A stretch of 64,000 nucleotides of DNA from Setoptus koraiensis (Eukaryota > Arthropoda): NCBI GenBank assembly GCA_048013815.1, contig CM106585.1, positions 24,056,001-24,120,000 on the forward strand, read 5' to 3'. Numbering within the stretch: position 1 is the first letter of the stretch; each line of letters begins with the position of its first letter. This document shows, in pieces, positions 1 to 11,610 of this stretch. Both the position numbers and the translations under genes were made by a program. Under the pieces are notes generated by a model. That model saw only the letters and a list, made by a program, of their open reading frames with translations. It ran no database searches and was not told the origin of the DNA.

Positions 1-580
1 ACAGTCGATTGTTGTCATCTTCAGTCCATATACTATGATCACTATCTAATACATTGATTATGGCTTTTAGATAATTAACAAGAATCTTGTGCGGATAATT
101 ACTGCGAACGCAAAAGCCAAGATTCTTTAATAATCTAGTTTCGGCATTTATAACTCTTGCTTTAATCCTTTCAAAATCACAACCATTGTAGAAGGTGACT
201 TTGACTTTTCTTTTGCATGATATAATATATGTAAATACATGGATTACTTCGCGTACTTTGCGTGGACACTCTTCTATTTTAGCAGCTAAAAATAAAGCAG
301 CCATGGCAGAAATGTCCATCTTGTGATTTTGGAATGAGTATCTACTTGTGTAATAGAGCCTTTGAAATAGCATTTGTGCCAAAGCCATAGCTTTTTGGCG
401 GAGTCTGAGTAAGATGCCAGCGTTTTGTATGAGATCACAGCCTAAAATTCTGAGGTCCTGTTCTGTTCTACTGTCCATGCCGTCCTTTTGCGATGGTGTT
501 GATTTCAATCTGTCCTCTGGTAGAACCCAGTTCTCTAAATCGAGCTTGACAATTACCCTGACAGGCGACATTATCACCAT
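1..580 (-). CDS. Cyclin-L-like protein, N-terminal part (continues past left edge)
   Basis: The minus strand is open from the left edge to beyond position 580 and reads as the first cyclin box of the cyclin L family, the regulatory partner of CDK11-type kinases in transcription and splicing. Family signatures seen are LPEDRL..TPSQ..G, then DLRILGCDLIQNAGILLRL, LAAKIEECPRKVREVIHVF, VINAETRLLKNLGFCV and the PHK motif. Human and fly cyclin L read similarly (TDLRILGCELIQAAGILLRLP, KIEEAPRRIRDVINVF, FCVHVKHPHK), but divergence is clear. The start is uncertain: ATG at 580 or 571 gives a normal cyclin L beginning, while an in-frame ATG at 694 would add about 40 residues with a hydrophobic stretch, and TTTCAG near 592 could instead be a splice acceptor. 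No intron interrupts the 190 codons visible. The second cyclin box and RS tail would lie outside the window. Confidence 0.85.
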   Translation of the reverse strand, partial: MVIMSPVRVIVKLDLENWVLPEDRLKSTPSQKDGMDSRTEQDLRILGCDLIQNAGILLRLRQKAMALAQMLFQRLYYTSRYSFQNHKMDISAMAALFLAAKIEECPRKVREVIHVFTYIISCKRKVKVTFYNGCDFERIKARVINAETRLLKNLGFCVRSNYPHKILVNYLKAIINVLDSDHSIWTEDDNNRL

Positions 581-759
581 AATAATGCCACTGAAAGTAT
601 CAATAGACGAATAATACAAGCTTATTGTTACATAAATAAGGATAGTGGATAAAATACAAAAACAGATTGACAGATTGAAAATTTGTGCGGTCATGGTGCA
701 ATGAATGAGATATAAAAACATGATGCTATTGGCGCTAGATTCAAAGTTGGAAAAGTTGC

Positions 760-901
760 TAGTGATGGGAGGATATCGATCTCCCACCCTGGGAGAAGGG
801 AGAAATCTCCCAAAGAGCTCGCCAGTCTCCCGAATCTTCGGGGGATAAATATCTCATGGGCGGGAGAATTTCTCCCGTTCGGGCTTATCTCCCCATCATT
901 A
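760..901. mobile_element. hAT-type MITE, 142 bp, with 8 bp target-site duplication
   Basis: The element begins TAGTGATGGGAGGATA, and its right end read in reverse is TAATGATGGGGAGATA, so the termini are imperfect inverted repeats of about 16 bp. It is flanked on both sides by the identical octamer AAAGTTGC (752-759 and 902-909). An 8 bp duplication with TIRs starting TAG/TAA is characteristic of the hAT superfamily. The interior has no ORF but is packed with GGGAGA/TCTCCC motifs in both orientations, like subterminal transposase-binding repeats. It is non-autonomous. The perfect duplication suggests fairly recent insertion, but no second copy was found in this window to date it. Confidence 0.85.
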
Positions 902-909
902 AAAGTTGC

Positions 910-2815
910 GAATTTTCTGCTGACACTGTCAAATCAACGGTTGATTATTTTTCACGTGAACTAATGCGTTCATGTGAGACTCAGCATCGTGATTCATGAA
1001 TTGGATTGCAAAACTTGCTATCTTTTCTATTATGAAAGTTGTTAATGAAAACATATTGAAAGCTTCTGTGCTGTTTATAAAATCAAATCTCATCAGTGAT
1101 ATACTCTGGAACGACACATTAGGAGAGGAGTATCATCAATCTCTTCATTATTATTATTAGCATTTAATTTTATTAATTTATTTATCACTGGAGCCATCAT
1201 TGCACGCCAGCTACAAGTGGAATAATAATAATATTCTCTAAACCACAGACACCAGACATTCGGCACAATCAAGAAAAACTTGCTTTGAGCGACCGCCTAG
1301 ATAGGCTCTACAGAAATACAAAATAGCAAGAAACAATCTAGGCGTAGCTGGAGCAGAGATTCATAGGAGCCAGATGGCTAAGATTTATTGATGCTGGAAG
1401 TTTATGTAAAAGCTGTTGCTGCTCTCATACGTTATGTAAGCCACTATTTATATTAATTTTCATTACTACCAGAGTGTGGAAGAGAAGAATCATTTGATTA
1501 TGAGCAACAGCAGCCAGTGGCAGCGCTATGTTAGCTACAGATTGACTAGGAATACAGAGAGATAGAAAGGAATAGTGAGAGTTCTTGGGCGGAGTCACAT
1601 CGCAACAGCACGAGAGTTGCGCAACACAAATATAAACTAACACTAATCTGCTATATGGGCAACTGTTGACTTGAGCGGACTGTGTTTCGAAGCATCTCCT
1701 TGTAAAATTCAACTTGCACAAACTTATGCTTTACATTAACTACAGGGATTGGACAGGACATACCAACAACCGACCATCCGACCATCCGACCATCCGACCA
1801 ACCGACCAACGAATAGGCCGAACAGGATAGACTAGGGATAGGCAGGAATTCTTCTCGTGAGAATCATCATTACACCAACACACACATATACACACACGTA
1901 TCGTCTGAGTGGATGAGCCAATGCACGTAAAATTAAATAGAAATTCTTCGTTCTCTTGAACATTGGCCCTAAAATATCATATTAACATCATCCCTGGTGA
2001 ATGAATAGAGAGATTCTCCCCGAATTCTGCATGCGGATTCACATAAATGATCGGATATACACAACAATACTCACCTGAGTTCAGCACCACATCAGCTAAT
2101 GAACAGGGTAAGAAACATGTAACAGCAGTAACATCAGCCACTGTATAATAGACAATCACTATTATTAGTTGTAATGCACTAGAAGTAATGGCAAAATGTT
2201 GATAAACAGAAACAAATCATCAGTCGCCGTGTGTTAGTAGTATTCAAAGCACAGCGCCATGACTAAAACAGGCATTCAGCAGCAACAACAACAACAACAA
2301 CAATCAGCAGCTGAACACAACGTAGCAACATAACTATCTATCACAACATCACCACAAATCACCATAGCAAGCAAAAGTTATAGCAACCATGTGAGTGGTT
2401 GTTGGGCAATTGAAAAAAAAACACGAGAACAAATTTTCTACAACATACATACAGGAACATTATAACATTTGTCTAACGTTTGTCGGAGTGGCGGAGGTAA
2501 AAATCACAATCACAACAATTACTTCTCGCTAATCAACACACAATCTACACCCGTCGGTAATTACGGCATTACTACGAGAACAAACAAGACAACAAAACTA
2601 CAACAATTTTTGTTTATCATTAATTTCTCGGCAATCTTGAACAACAACACAGCTATTTCTATCACTATTCTATCATTGTCGAAATCGAGCAAACTTGTTC
2701 GCACAACCTAATATACCAACATTACTCACCAGAAACAAAATTGCAGTAGCAATAATAACAAATACACAACAATAACCATAAACAATCCGGTAACAATTAC
2801 CATCAACAAGTAAAC
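910..2815. other. Noncoding interval between cyclin-L-like gene and rhotekin
   Basis: I see no supportable gene here. Short ORFs on both strands lack family resemblance or intact context. It should contain the rhotekin promoter and 5' leader; 2280-2350 and 2500-2815 are CAA/AAC-rich and run up to the rhotekin start codon. There is a short GACC-containing tandem repeat at 1770-1811 and an imperfect CA/TA run near 1880. Confidence 0.6.
1770..1811. repeat. 8 bp tandem repeat (CGACCATC-like)
   Basis: About five head-to-tail copies of an 8 bp unit CGACCATC, the last ones changed to CGACCAAC. It is a simple minisatellite with no coding role visible. Confidence 0.8.
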
Positions 2816-3547
2816 ATGGGCGCCAATCAATCAAGTGGCAAGTCCATTGAGAGGTCGCGCTCAGCTAGAGGATCAAATGGATATTTTAGCAACGGTCGAG
2901 CCGCTAGAACAAATCAATTGAACAACAATGTTCAAAATCAATGCAACTCATACGATTGTCAACAATGTAGCCGGATGACGTTTATCGCCAATCAAGCCAA
3001 CAATACAACACGATACAATAATCTAAATAAAGATCATCAAATTGATTCAAGAGGGTGCAAATCATGTTTGGCAAGCAGCAATAATGTAGAGAATCAATAC
3101 CAGCCAATTAATTTTTCAACTAGAACAAAATCGACATCGGCATCATCGAAACAGCAGCAACAACAACATCAAAATATTTGTTGTGCTAATTATGATATCT
3201 GCTCAACATCGACCAGCAACAGTAGTAGGCAATCTGGCAACAAATGCAAAGAAAACAAAATGCGCTATAAATCACCCCAACAGCAATATCAATATCACAA
3301 CAATAATAGCAGCATCAACGATGACAACAACAATGGTAGAAACATTGCCTCGTTATACAATAGCAACACAGTTGGTCGAACAAAATTAAATCAAAATTCT
3401 GGTTACGCAACACCAAATTCTAAATCATCTTGTGTTGGATCATTGAAACGTATTAAATCATCACCCCTAACTGCACAGCAAGCATCATATGAAGCCATGC
3501 GCACCATCGATATGTATCTCATCCGACAAATAGCACGTAATTTCCTG
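2816..3547 (+). CDS. Rtkn: Rhotekin, first coding exon
   Basis: This exon encodes residues 1-244 of a rhotekin, a Rho-GTPase effector. ATG at 2816 has a good context (A at -3, G at +4). The protein begins MGANQSSG, which fits the N-myristoylation pattern (Gly2, Ser6), so membrane anchoring is inferred. Most of the exon is low-complexity, rich in Asn, Ser and Gln, with several Cys pairs. The last segment, YEAMRTIDMYLIRQIARNFL, is the conserved-looking part and leads directly into the HR1 domain of the next exon. The exon ends at a consensus donor (CTG then GTGAGT at 3548) in phase 0, which pairs with the phase-0 acceptor before 26916. The open frame continues 19 codons past the donor; I read those as intron. 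The assignment rests on the downstream exon, since the N-terminal low-complexity part is not diagnostic alone. Confidence 0.75.
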
Positions 3548-5942
3548 GTGAGTACAAATCCTAAACATGTTTCAGAAATCCGATATTGCGTTTCGTTTTG
3601 TTCCTAGTGACCAACTTCATACTAGCGATGGCATATTATTGCCATTGTTGTAGCACAATGAATTGGTGTGTTTATCGTTCTAAACAATATCAATATCGTC
3701 GTATTTCCTTTTTAGCGAGACCTACACACTGTAATCAAACTGTTGGTTTGTGTGTATGAATGACATGAACCGACTTGAAGTTCTTCAGCCTTTACTATTC
3801 CTACCTTGAAATTCTGCCAGAAAGAAAAACTTGTAGTCACATAAAATTTTAGATCCAATTATATTCAATATAAATGCGTGTGTTCTCCTCGTATTATCTC
3901 GTATCTTGTCGTAGTCGAGAATGATGACACGCTCGTTAGAAATGTATAAAGCCGATCTAGTTGTGTTTAGTTTAGTCGGATCTACCATACCACCATGAGC
4001 CTTGAGGGAGAAAGAGTTTATCTGGTATTCAATCCTACGAAAAATATCACTCAATTGAACTGAAAGAGCACTCCTCGGGTATCAAAATTTTCTTAGCTTG
4101 AACCGTTCAGTGTAAGATAATTGATTTTTTTATTTTGTATTCATTGGTTCAATTTTGACCCTCAGAAGAGCTGGAAAGCGTCTTGATTTTGCGTGATATC
4201 TGTACAGAAAAGTTATTTCTGTTTCTCAACTATTGTGCTGACCGCCACACAACCTTAAATTCTAGCTAGACATTTATCTAGATTTAAATGGGGAGAGTCT
4301 TCGAGCGTGTGTGTGTGTATTCAATTGTTTCACGGTTGGACCAATTTTTATTAGACAGCTTTAAACTTATACGAAAGCGTAAGTATATATGGCGAAACAT
4401 GTTTAATCTGCTACGAGAGATACTACGCATTGTGTCTGATATCATTGATATCATTTAGCAGTTAACTTGTTACCACTAGCGATGACCATTATCGATTTTA
4501 CTTAAACAAAAGTCTCTTGAAACAGTCTTGTACGAGACAGATAAAATGGTTGGCTTTAGAATTGTTATATGAACAATCGGATCTAAGATTTCTTTGAGAG
4601 TTGTCCGTGTTGTGGTAGTTATAATCGTTGTTACAGTCAGTCTTTCGTGGCGCTTTTCAATGTCACCACGTCGATCTAGCAATTGCGACTGGCGGTCGGA
4701 TAGTAATGAGATCTACTTGACGATTGTGTTATCTCCCTTAGATCAAACCAACAGTATAATGACTATCTAAGGCGTTAGAAGGCATGTTGATAGACGTACA
4801 GAGGCTCAAGAGAACTTCTCCCCAAGAGTTTCATACATGCGCGAGAAATGAGAGGTGTTATTTCAATATCAGTTTCCATTAACAGACTTGGATCATTTGA
4901 TGTCATTTTCTTAGGTATTGGCTTCCAATTTCGTCACTTGAACTGAATGTTGTTCAGGTTGAATGTCACTCATTTGTTATTATTGCGATGCGAAATTTTC
5001 AGTCTAGTTTAACCTTTGCATATCATGCATTCTAATATGGTCAATTCTTCCTGGCTGGCCAATGCGCTATCGCACACACACAGATTTTAGATTCTAGATC
5101 GAGATAAGATGTCAGAAAGAAGAAATTTTCTGTTATCACACAAATAGCGTCATGAGTTGTTATGTGTCTATTGCGATCAAGGTTACGTTATTCCTCGGCA
5201 TTCGTCTAGATTGTATATTTTTGTTTTGCCCACTGTGTAAGTGTGTATGTCTAGAGAACCAGCCGGCCAGATAGCCTTCAATATAAATGTCTGATGTAAA
5301 CCAGGTTAGATGAATTACATCATCATCACAGTCATAATCTCGTGATATCCCGTACTATTATCTGATTTTTGTCTATTACATGTAATATGTGAATACTACC
5401 ATTATTATTATTATTGTTGTTGTCGTTGTTGAGCGTAGTGACACAATGCCTCAGCAACAAGTGGGAAAGACGCCGTTGCTGCGTGTATTATGCAGACTAT
5501 TCTTCTCTACTGCCGCCATATAGCAGTTACGTAATATTTATCATCTTCTTCCCACAATAAGAGGAATATACAAATGGCCTCAGTCATGGAATGGCAAGTG
5601 TGTTCTCTCACATGGTATGCTCATGTGTGTCATGTGGAGCTATACATCTTATCATCTCCGTGACAATTGTTTGTTGCATGAATTCGAACAAAGTCAAGCG
5701 TGTGTGAGCAGTGTGCAGTTATGAGGCGACAACAATCGTTAGCTTGAAATTGATATTGATTCATCAAATATATATTGTTTGTCGAGTTGCCCATTATATA
5801 ACTTATAAGTGTCTGTTTGTTGGCCCTTCGAAGCTTGCCGCCAGACGCATAGCCTGCTATTATGTTTTTCCATTTGTGTGTGTGTGATGCGAACCGCTAT
5901 TCTGCCGAGAGGATGTTTGATGGATATAATAATGTCCACGGA

Positions 5943-5960
5943 GCATAAGATATCTTATGC
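5943..5960. repeat. Perfect 18 bp palindrome
   Basis: The sequence GCATAAGATATCTTATGC is its own reverse complement with no spacer. It could be a dimeric protein-binding site, or chance in a large intron. Confidence 0.8.
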
Positions 5961-8900
5961 GCAAACAAACAATAACAATATTAGTAATAGCAGCAGTTAT
6001 AGTACCGGTGATAGGGGAATGGCGCTGACAATTCTCACGCTAGCCAGCTAAGGCTGGTGGCTGTTGCGCAATTATGAGGCAAAGCCTCTCAATTTAGCCT
6101 GGAGTGTGCATAGAGTTTTTGCCGGTATGCAGATTTAGTGTATATTGTCGTATTTTTGTTGTTCGTGCCGACGAGACGCCATGGCTGGCATTTGTTGCTA
6201 TTTGCAACAACGTCGCCAGGTATTATCATCGAGTCACATCTAGAGATCAGAGAATGTAAAGATCTAAAGATATCATCTCTTAGTTGTTGCTTAGCGACAT
6301 GTGGACATGTCATTCTTTTTCTCTACTTGTTTCTTTTTGCTATTGTGTTCGCAGACAGAATAGTGAACCTTGAACGACGACGATGTGCACCCAATGGTCA
6401 TTGTGCAGAGATGACATTCGATGAATCATCCGGCAAAAGCGCCCCGTCGAGCTGTCATACTATCCAATGGATGCCGGCGAATGGATATGCAAAATATGCG
6501 AGCGAACGAACCAAAGAAACAGGTAGTTGCGTCTCCCTCGGTTACTATGACTACCAATTAGTGGGTGGCCTGTTGGCCGATTGGCAATGTTTTGTGAATA
6601 AATCATTAACATAGGATGATTACATCTACATTCGAACACTTCACGCCCTAAGAATAGATTTTTGATGCTGTTGTTGTTGTTGCACTGTTGCATCATACAC
6701 ACACAACTTGACCATTCAATACCGATGAATTCGGTATGAATAGCCGGCCACTTTATCAAGTGTTTGAGAGACCTGCCATCGATCTCTATTCATATTCTCA
6801 CTGGCACCTCTCACTCTCCAGTTGGCTTGTGCATTGTCGGTTGGCAATACAAGGGTCGTGCAGGGTGGCAATTGTCTACTTCATAAACTAGCCTAACGCA
6901 TAACACACACACACACAAAACATAATAGATAATACGTAATATATAATAGTACACAGCCGATACCATACACATAGAGAGAAAAATAAATGATGAATGGTCA
7001 AGTGGTTCAAAATGGCCGAGTTGGTTGGTTGGTTTTTGCCACCAATTGAAACACTTGTTGCATGGTCACTTGTAGTTGTAGTAGTAGTAGCGTTGTTGCT
7101 GTTGTCGGCTGCAGTTTGACTAAAACATCATCTGCTCTGGTAACATCTATTTTTAAAAGAGAATATTGAAAATAGAATTCTGTCATTATCGAAGTCGGAG
7201 GCGGTAGTACCAGTTAGTTAGCTGCAGTGTTAGTCGAGTGAGAGAGAGAGAGGGAGAGATAAAGAGAAACGGGTTTGTTGAATTGATCGTCATGATCGTT
7301 ATTTGTATTCAACTTCATTTAACACAATTATTATTTGCGGCGAATTGTGTGGTCGAACTATGGAATGTTGGCCCGTTTACGTAACATTTGAATGACTGGT
7401 ATACAGTCAATTGACCCGTTGTGTGTCTTTAGTTAATCTTCTCTCTCTCTCTCTCTCTCTTTTTTCTCTCTTCTTCACATCACACTGACTCTGTGTGATT
7501 GTGAATAAAAGTGAATGAATGAATCTTATCTCATTGATGTCGCTGTTGTTGCCTCACTGACGTCGATCACCTGTTGTTCTCATCATCATCATAAGTACTC
7601 ACACACACACACACACAAGAGTGCTGCTATTCTGCAAATATCATCATCATCATGATAACAATAGTAGTTGTTGTATGATGTATGCACATAACACAAAACA
7701 TATAGCACAACACAACACAACACAACAAGATTACATAACGTTATGCCTATTTGATTGTCCAACTTCCGATTTCCGCTGACAAATCGTCCAGCAGCGAGTG
7801 TACACAGTGATAGCCCGGCTATCTGTACACACACTCACAACCGCACGCAGTTAGCTTAACGGAGAATGGTCAATCAATTGAATAGACTCATTGCGATAGT
7901 TGACTAGATTAATATTGCACATATAAGCGCGCCATTTATCAGCAACAACAAGCTGGCATGTGGACTGGCTGGTTGTGTGTATAGACATGGGTAATATGGT
8001 TCACTCATTATTATCATAATGATATGATACGCTTTTTATAATAAGCTCATCGAGAATTACTTATCAAGTCCATATACTTTCCCTCTCTCACTGGCTGTAT
8101 ATCCATGTTTAATATTCATTCACATTGTGAGAAAACAGTCGGAGCGTTAGAGAGTAATCACTTCATGTTTAGATGATTCATTTTGTTTTGTTGTTGAGCC
8201 AATAGTTTACTGGTTGCTTGCAGCAACTAATTATGCAATAAGATACGCGAAAATTGTGACTGTGTGTTATGCAATATTGCTTTTTTGACCATCCTTGCAA
8301 CTTGTGGCGCGCTTGATTCCAATGATAATGTGAGCATGCAGCAACTAGCTGCTTAGCTGTAGATAAATGCTAATCTCATACTGGCAACAAGTCAGCGACA
8401 AGTTGCAATCAAGTCAAATAGGCACAGCCAGTTTTATACCAATTACCTAACTCTTACTTTTCACTGTCCCTCATGATAGTCGTAGATGAAAAATTACCTC
8501 GCTTATATTTTAGTTTAGTGATTTATAACCAAAACACTATATAATAATACACCGACTAATAATATTAATGCAATCGGTTGGTAGCTAGTCCAAATGTATT
8601 AACTACCAGCGACCAACAACCAGCAACAAAAGCCATTTGTTTGAATCCACAACAATCTATATTTTATCATTATGAATTGTGCAATGGCACGCTTAGGTGA
8701 TAGCAGCAGTACATCTTTTGATGATGCCATTGCATGCTCTGTTATTCTTGTTGCAATAACACACTAGTAATCAACGGCGATTACTAATGCATCCAATCGA
8801 GCTTCACCTGTTTTATTATTATCATTATTGTTGTTGTTGTTGTTGTTGTTACCTATAGTATTGTTACCGTAATTGTATCAATGTTCACCTGTTGCAAATG

Positions 8901-9328
8901 AATTCTTGGCTATTGCTTTTCGTGATCACAAACCAGCCAGTCAGCCAAGCACCAACTGCTAAGAAAATGGCCAAGCAAAGAGAGATAGTGAAAACTTTTT
9001 AGAAGCGCTCTACAATGGCAATGGTGGCTTGCCGCAATGTGTAACAATTTATTTTTGTGCATCACCAATGTATTCATTATTGTGTCCTATCACTTACTGA
9101 TCGGCTGATTTATTTCTGTTTGTTGCTGCTGCTCATCATTAACTGATCACTTGATAAGACAGGAAGTTACCATTGATTCATTACTCGGTCAAAGTAGTAT
9201 CTAGATTGTCTCGACAAAAAGCCACTAACACAGTGTAAAATTGTCGGTTATTATGCGTGTGTGTTGGACACAATTGCATAAAACAAACAAGCATTTCTAC
9301 CTCCTCAAACGTTCATCTAACGTTACTC

Positions 9329-9365
9329 GATTAGCCCGCTATTGTAGCAATAGCGGGATAATCGA
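9329..9365. repeat. Hairpin, 17 bp arms with one mismatch, 3 nt loop
   Basis: CGATTAGCCCGCTATTG is followed by TAG and then by its inverted copy CAATAGCGGGATAATCG. Sixteen of 17 positions pair. The function is unknown and it lies within the rhotekin intron. Confidence 0.8.
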
Positions 9366-9851
9366 ACGGCCGGCAAGATTCATTAGTATTTGCTCTAATT
9401 GTCGAGACAACAAACTCTTTATTATTGCGCACCCATGGCTAATTGAACTCATTTGTGCTTATACAAAGTGTAGTTGTTATTACATCTGATTGGCCAGCTT
9501 GCAGATCGGCGATCGATAGACACACCACCACCAACAACAACAACAACAACAACTACCGCTACTACACAACTCATTATGATTATAATAATTTGCTAACGAC
9601 AACAATTTCAGCTAATGCCACTAGCCTGTGAAAGCCAGGTGCAAACTCATCAGTGACAGATTAACTAGGTAATAAGTCACCTGGAGGCGCTGAATTAACT
9701 ATTTAGTCAGACTATTTAGTTGTCGTGTCGATTATTTAACAAAATAGAGCGACAGTGGAGAGATTGTTTGTTTGTTTAGTTTGTAATTAGTGCTTGTTGT
9801 TGTCGTTGATTTTAATACAATCTCGAGTGTTGCTTGTGACTGCATTAGACT

Positions 9852-9911
9852 TGTGTGTTTGTATGGTCAACAAGTGACCACAAAAACACTTGTTGACCAT
9901 ACAAACACACA
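9852..9911. repeat. Perfect 25 bp inverted repeat, 10 nt loop
   Basis: The left arm 9852-9876 and right arm 9887-9911 are exact reverse complements over 25 bp (core TTTGTATGGTCAACAAGTG), separated by ACCACAAAAA. A transcript on either strand would fold into one uninterrupted stem. The perfect match points to a recent inverted duplication or a maintained structure. It is shorter and more perfectly paired than a typical animal microRNA precursor. Confidence 0.85.
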
Positions 9912-11581
9912 CGTATGTTGTAGTATTGGGACCCATGTTATTCACGCATTGACCCTTATTAATTTAGCTTAACTTATTACACTCACACAATCAAACTCAA
10001 CCATTAGCCGATAAGCAGCACTCATTCGTTCATTCAATGAGTCGTTTATTCATTCATAGTAGTAATAAGAAGATCACTTTCTCTAGTCGACTAGAAAACT
10101 TTCTTCGGAAGTGCAACAATTCCCTCTATTGTGTGTACCATACACATTTTATAAACGGACAATATTATCACGATTCTCGTGTTTACCTTGTTATGCGTTG
10201 TTGTTGTTATCAGTGTTGTTGTTGTCGTCGTTGTTGTTGCTTACAACAACGTTGTTAGAGAGTGATAATGGCAAGAAAATGATGGGTCAGCCAAATAAAT
10301 ATCTATCCATATGTGTATTGGCATGCAATGTTCGACCACTTTTGTTGTTGTTGTTGTACATTTCAATTGACACGTTTCAATAATCTTTTAGTAATGATTT
10401 ACAAAGATTTAATCGGCTGCTCGCTTGATGAGGGAACGCCAATAGTTGCCGTTAAGTTGAAATAAGTTGAGTTATCATATTGACTGACCAGCTACAGAAG
10501 AAACAAGCACAACCGACAACAAGTTGTTGTTGTCGAGCAGTAGTTGTGGTGCCAACAACAACATCGACAACATCGACAACAACATCCACACGGCGACAAC
10601 GGACCAAGCAACGAAGAAACGGGACGCCATCTTGAATTCAATCAATGTATTATAGGAATTATGGCTTCTTATTATTCTTTTATTCTTTCACGATTACTAC
10701 ATCTACAACAAGTTGGTAATCACTAATCAAATGATTGTTGCGCAACACACATACACACTCACTGTGTTTGTTATTAATCAGCGTAGTCACGACGCCCCCA
10801 TCATGATCGCTAGACACACACACACTCAGTTCTTCGGTTGAGAATTCTTTTGCATTCTCTCTTGTTCCAATCGGTGCCTTTCGACTTCGACTTTGCACTG
10901 CCAGCACACGCACACCAACATTTGATTGGAGCTGAGATTTCTCGCCGTTGCTGTTGTTGTTGTTGCTGTTGTTGTTGTTGCTGTTGCTGCTGTTATGTTG
11001 GTAGTGGCAATTGATGATGGAATGAAACGAAGAATGAAATATCAAGGAAATGCTCATCTGACAGATGATGTGCGTAAGCGATTGCATAAGACATTTAACA
11101 CATTAACAACATCATCAGTTGTGCCATGTCAGCTGCTCGCTCGCTTGCTTGTTTGGTCAGTGTTAATCCGAAGAAGCAAAGGTCAACACTTGTTTGCCTA
11201 GCAATGACATTAGACCAACAAACACTTGACCACTCGACTAATACTGTCAATATTTGTTTCTCTTTGTGTTGTTGTTATGGCACAACAGCTGATAGTTGAA
11301 AATGAACTTCTTGCACTACCGCTAATTGATTAGCAATAGAGTGGCATGGCAAATTAGTTTGTTTTAGTGTTGTTGTTGTTGGTCAGCCGGTCATTGTAGT
11401 ATATATTTAACCATTTGGCCATAAGTAATCATAATGGTTGTTGTCATTAAAAACACCAATATCAATCTACTGGTGCTGATATGAACCAGCAAACTTTGTT
11501 TTAAGAGTCCAATCAAGCAACCTGTTGTTTATGTTGCTCATTTATTGGGCTCACCGACAAACGGACTTAATTATTTACCTC

Positions 11582-11610
11582 ACTCTAGATACTCTAGATA
11601 CTCTAGATAC
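11582..11610. repeat. 10 bp tandem repeat (ACTCTAGATA)
   Basis: About three head-to-tail copies of ACTCTAGATA, each containing the CTAG palindrome, inside the rhotekin intron. Confidence 0.8.

Noticed and set aside
3785-4054. 89-codon minus-strand frame beginning MSDIFRRIEYQINSF
   Set aside because: The composition is fairly normal, but there is no family match, no splice context and no neighbouring exon. It is kept only as a weak possibility.
6138-6614. 158-codon plus-strand frame with hydrophobic segment
   Set aside because: No recognised domain, no supporting exon, and located in a large intron. Length is compatible with chance.
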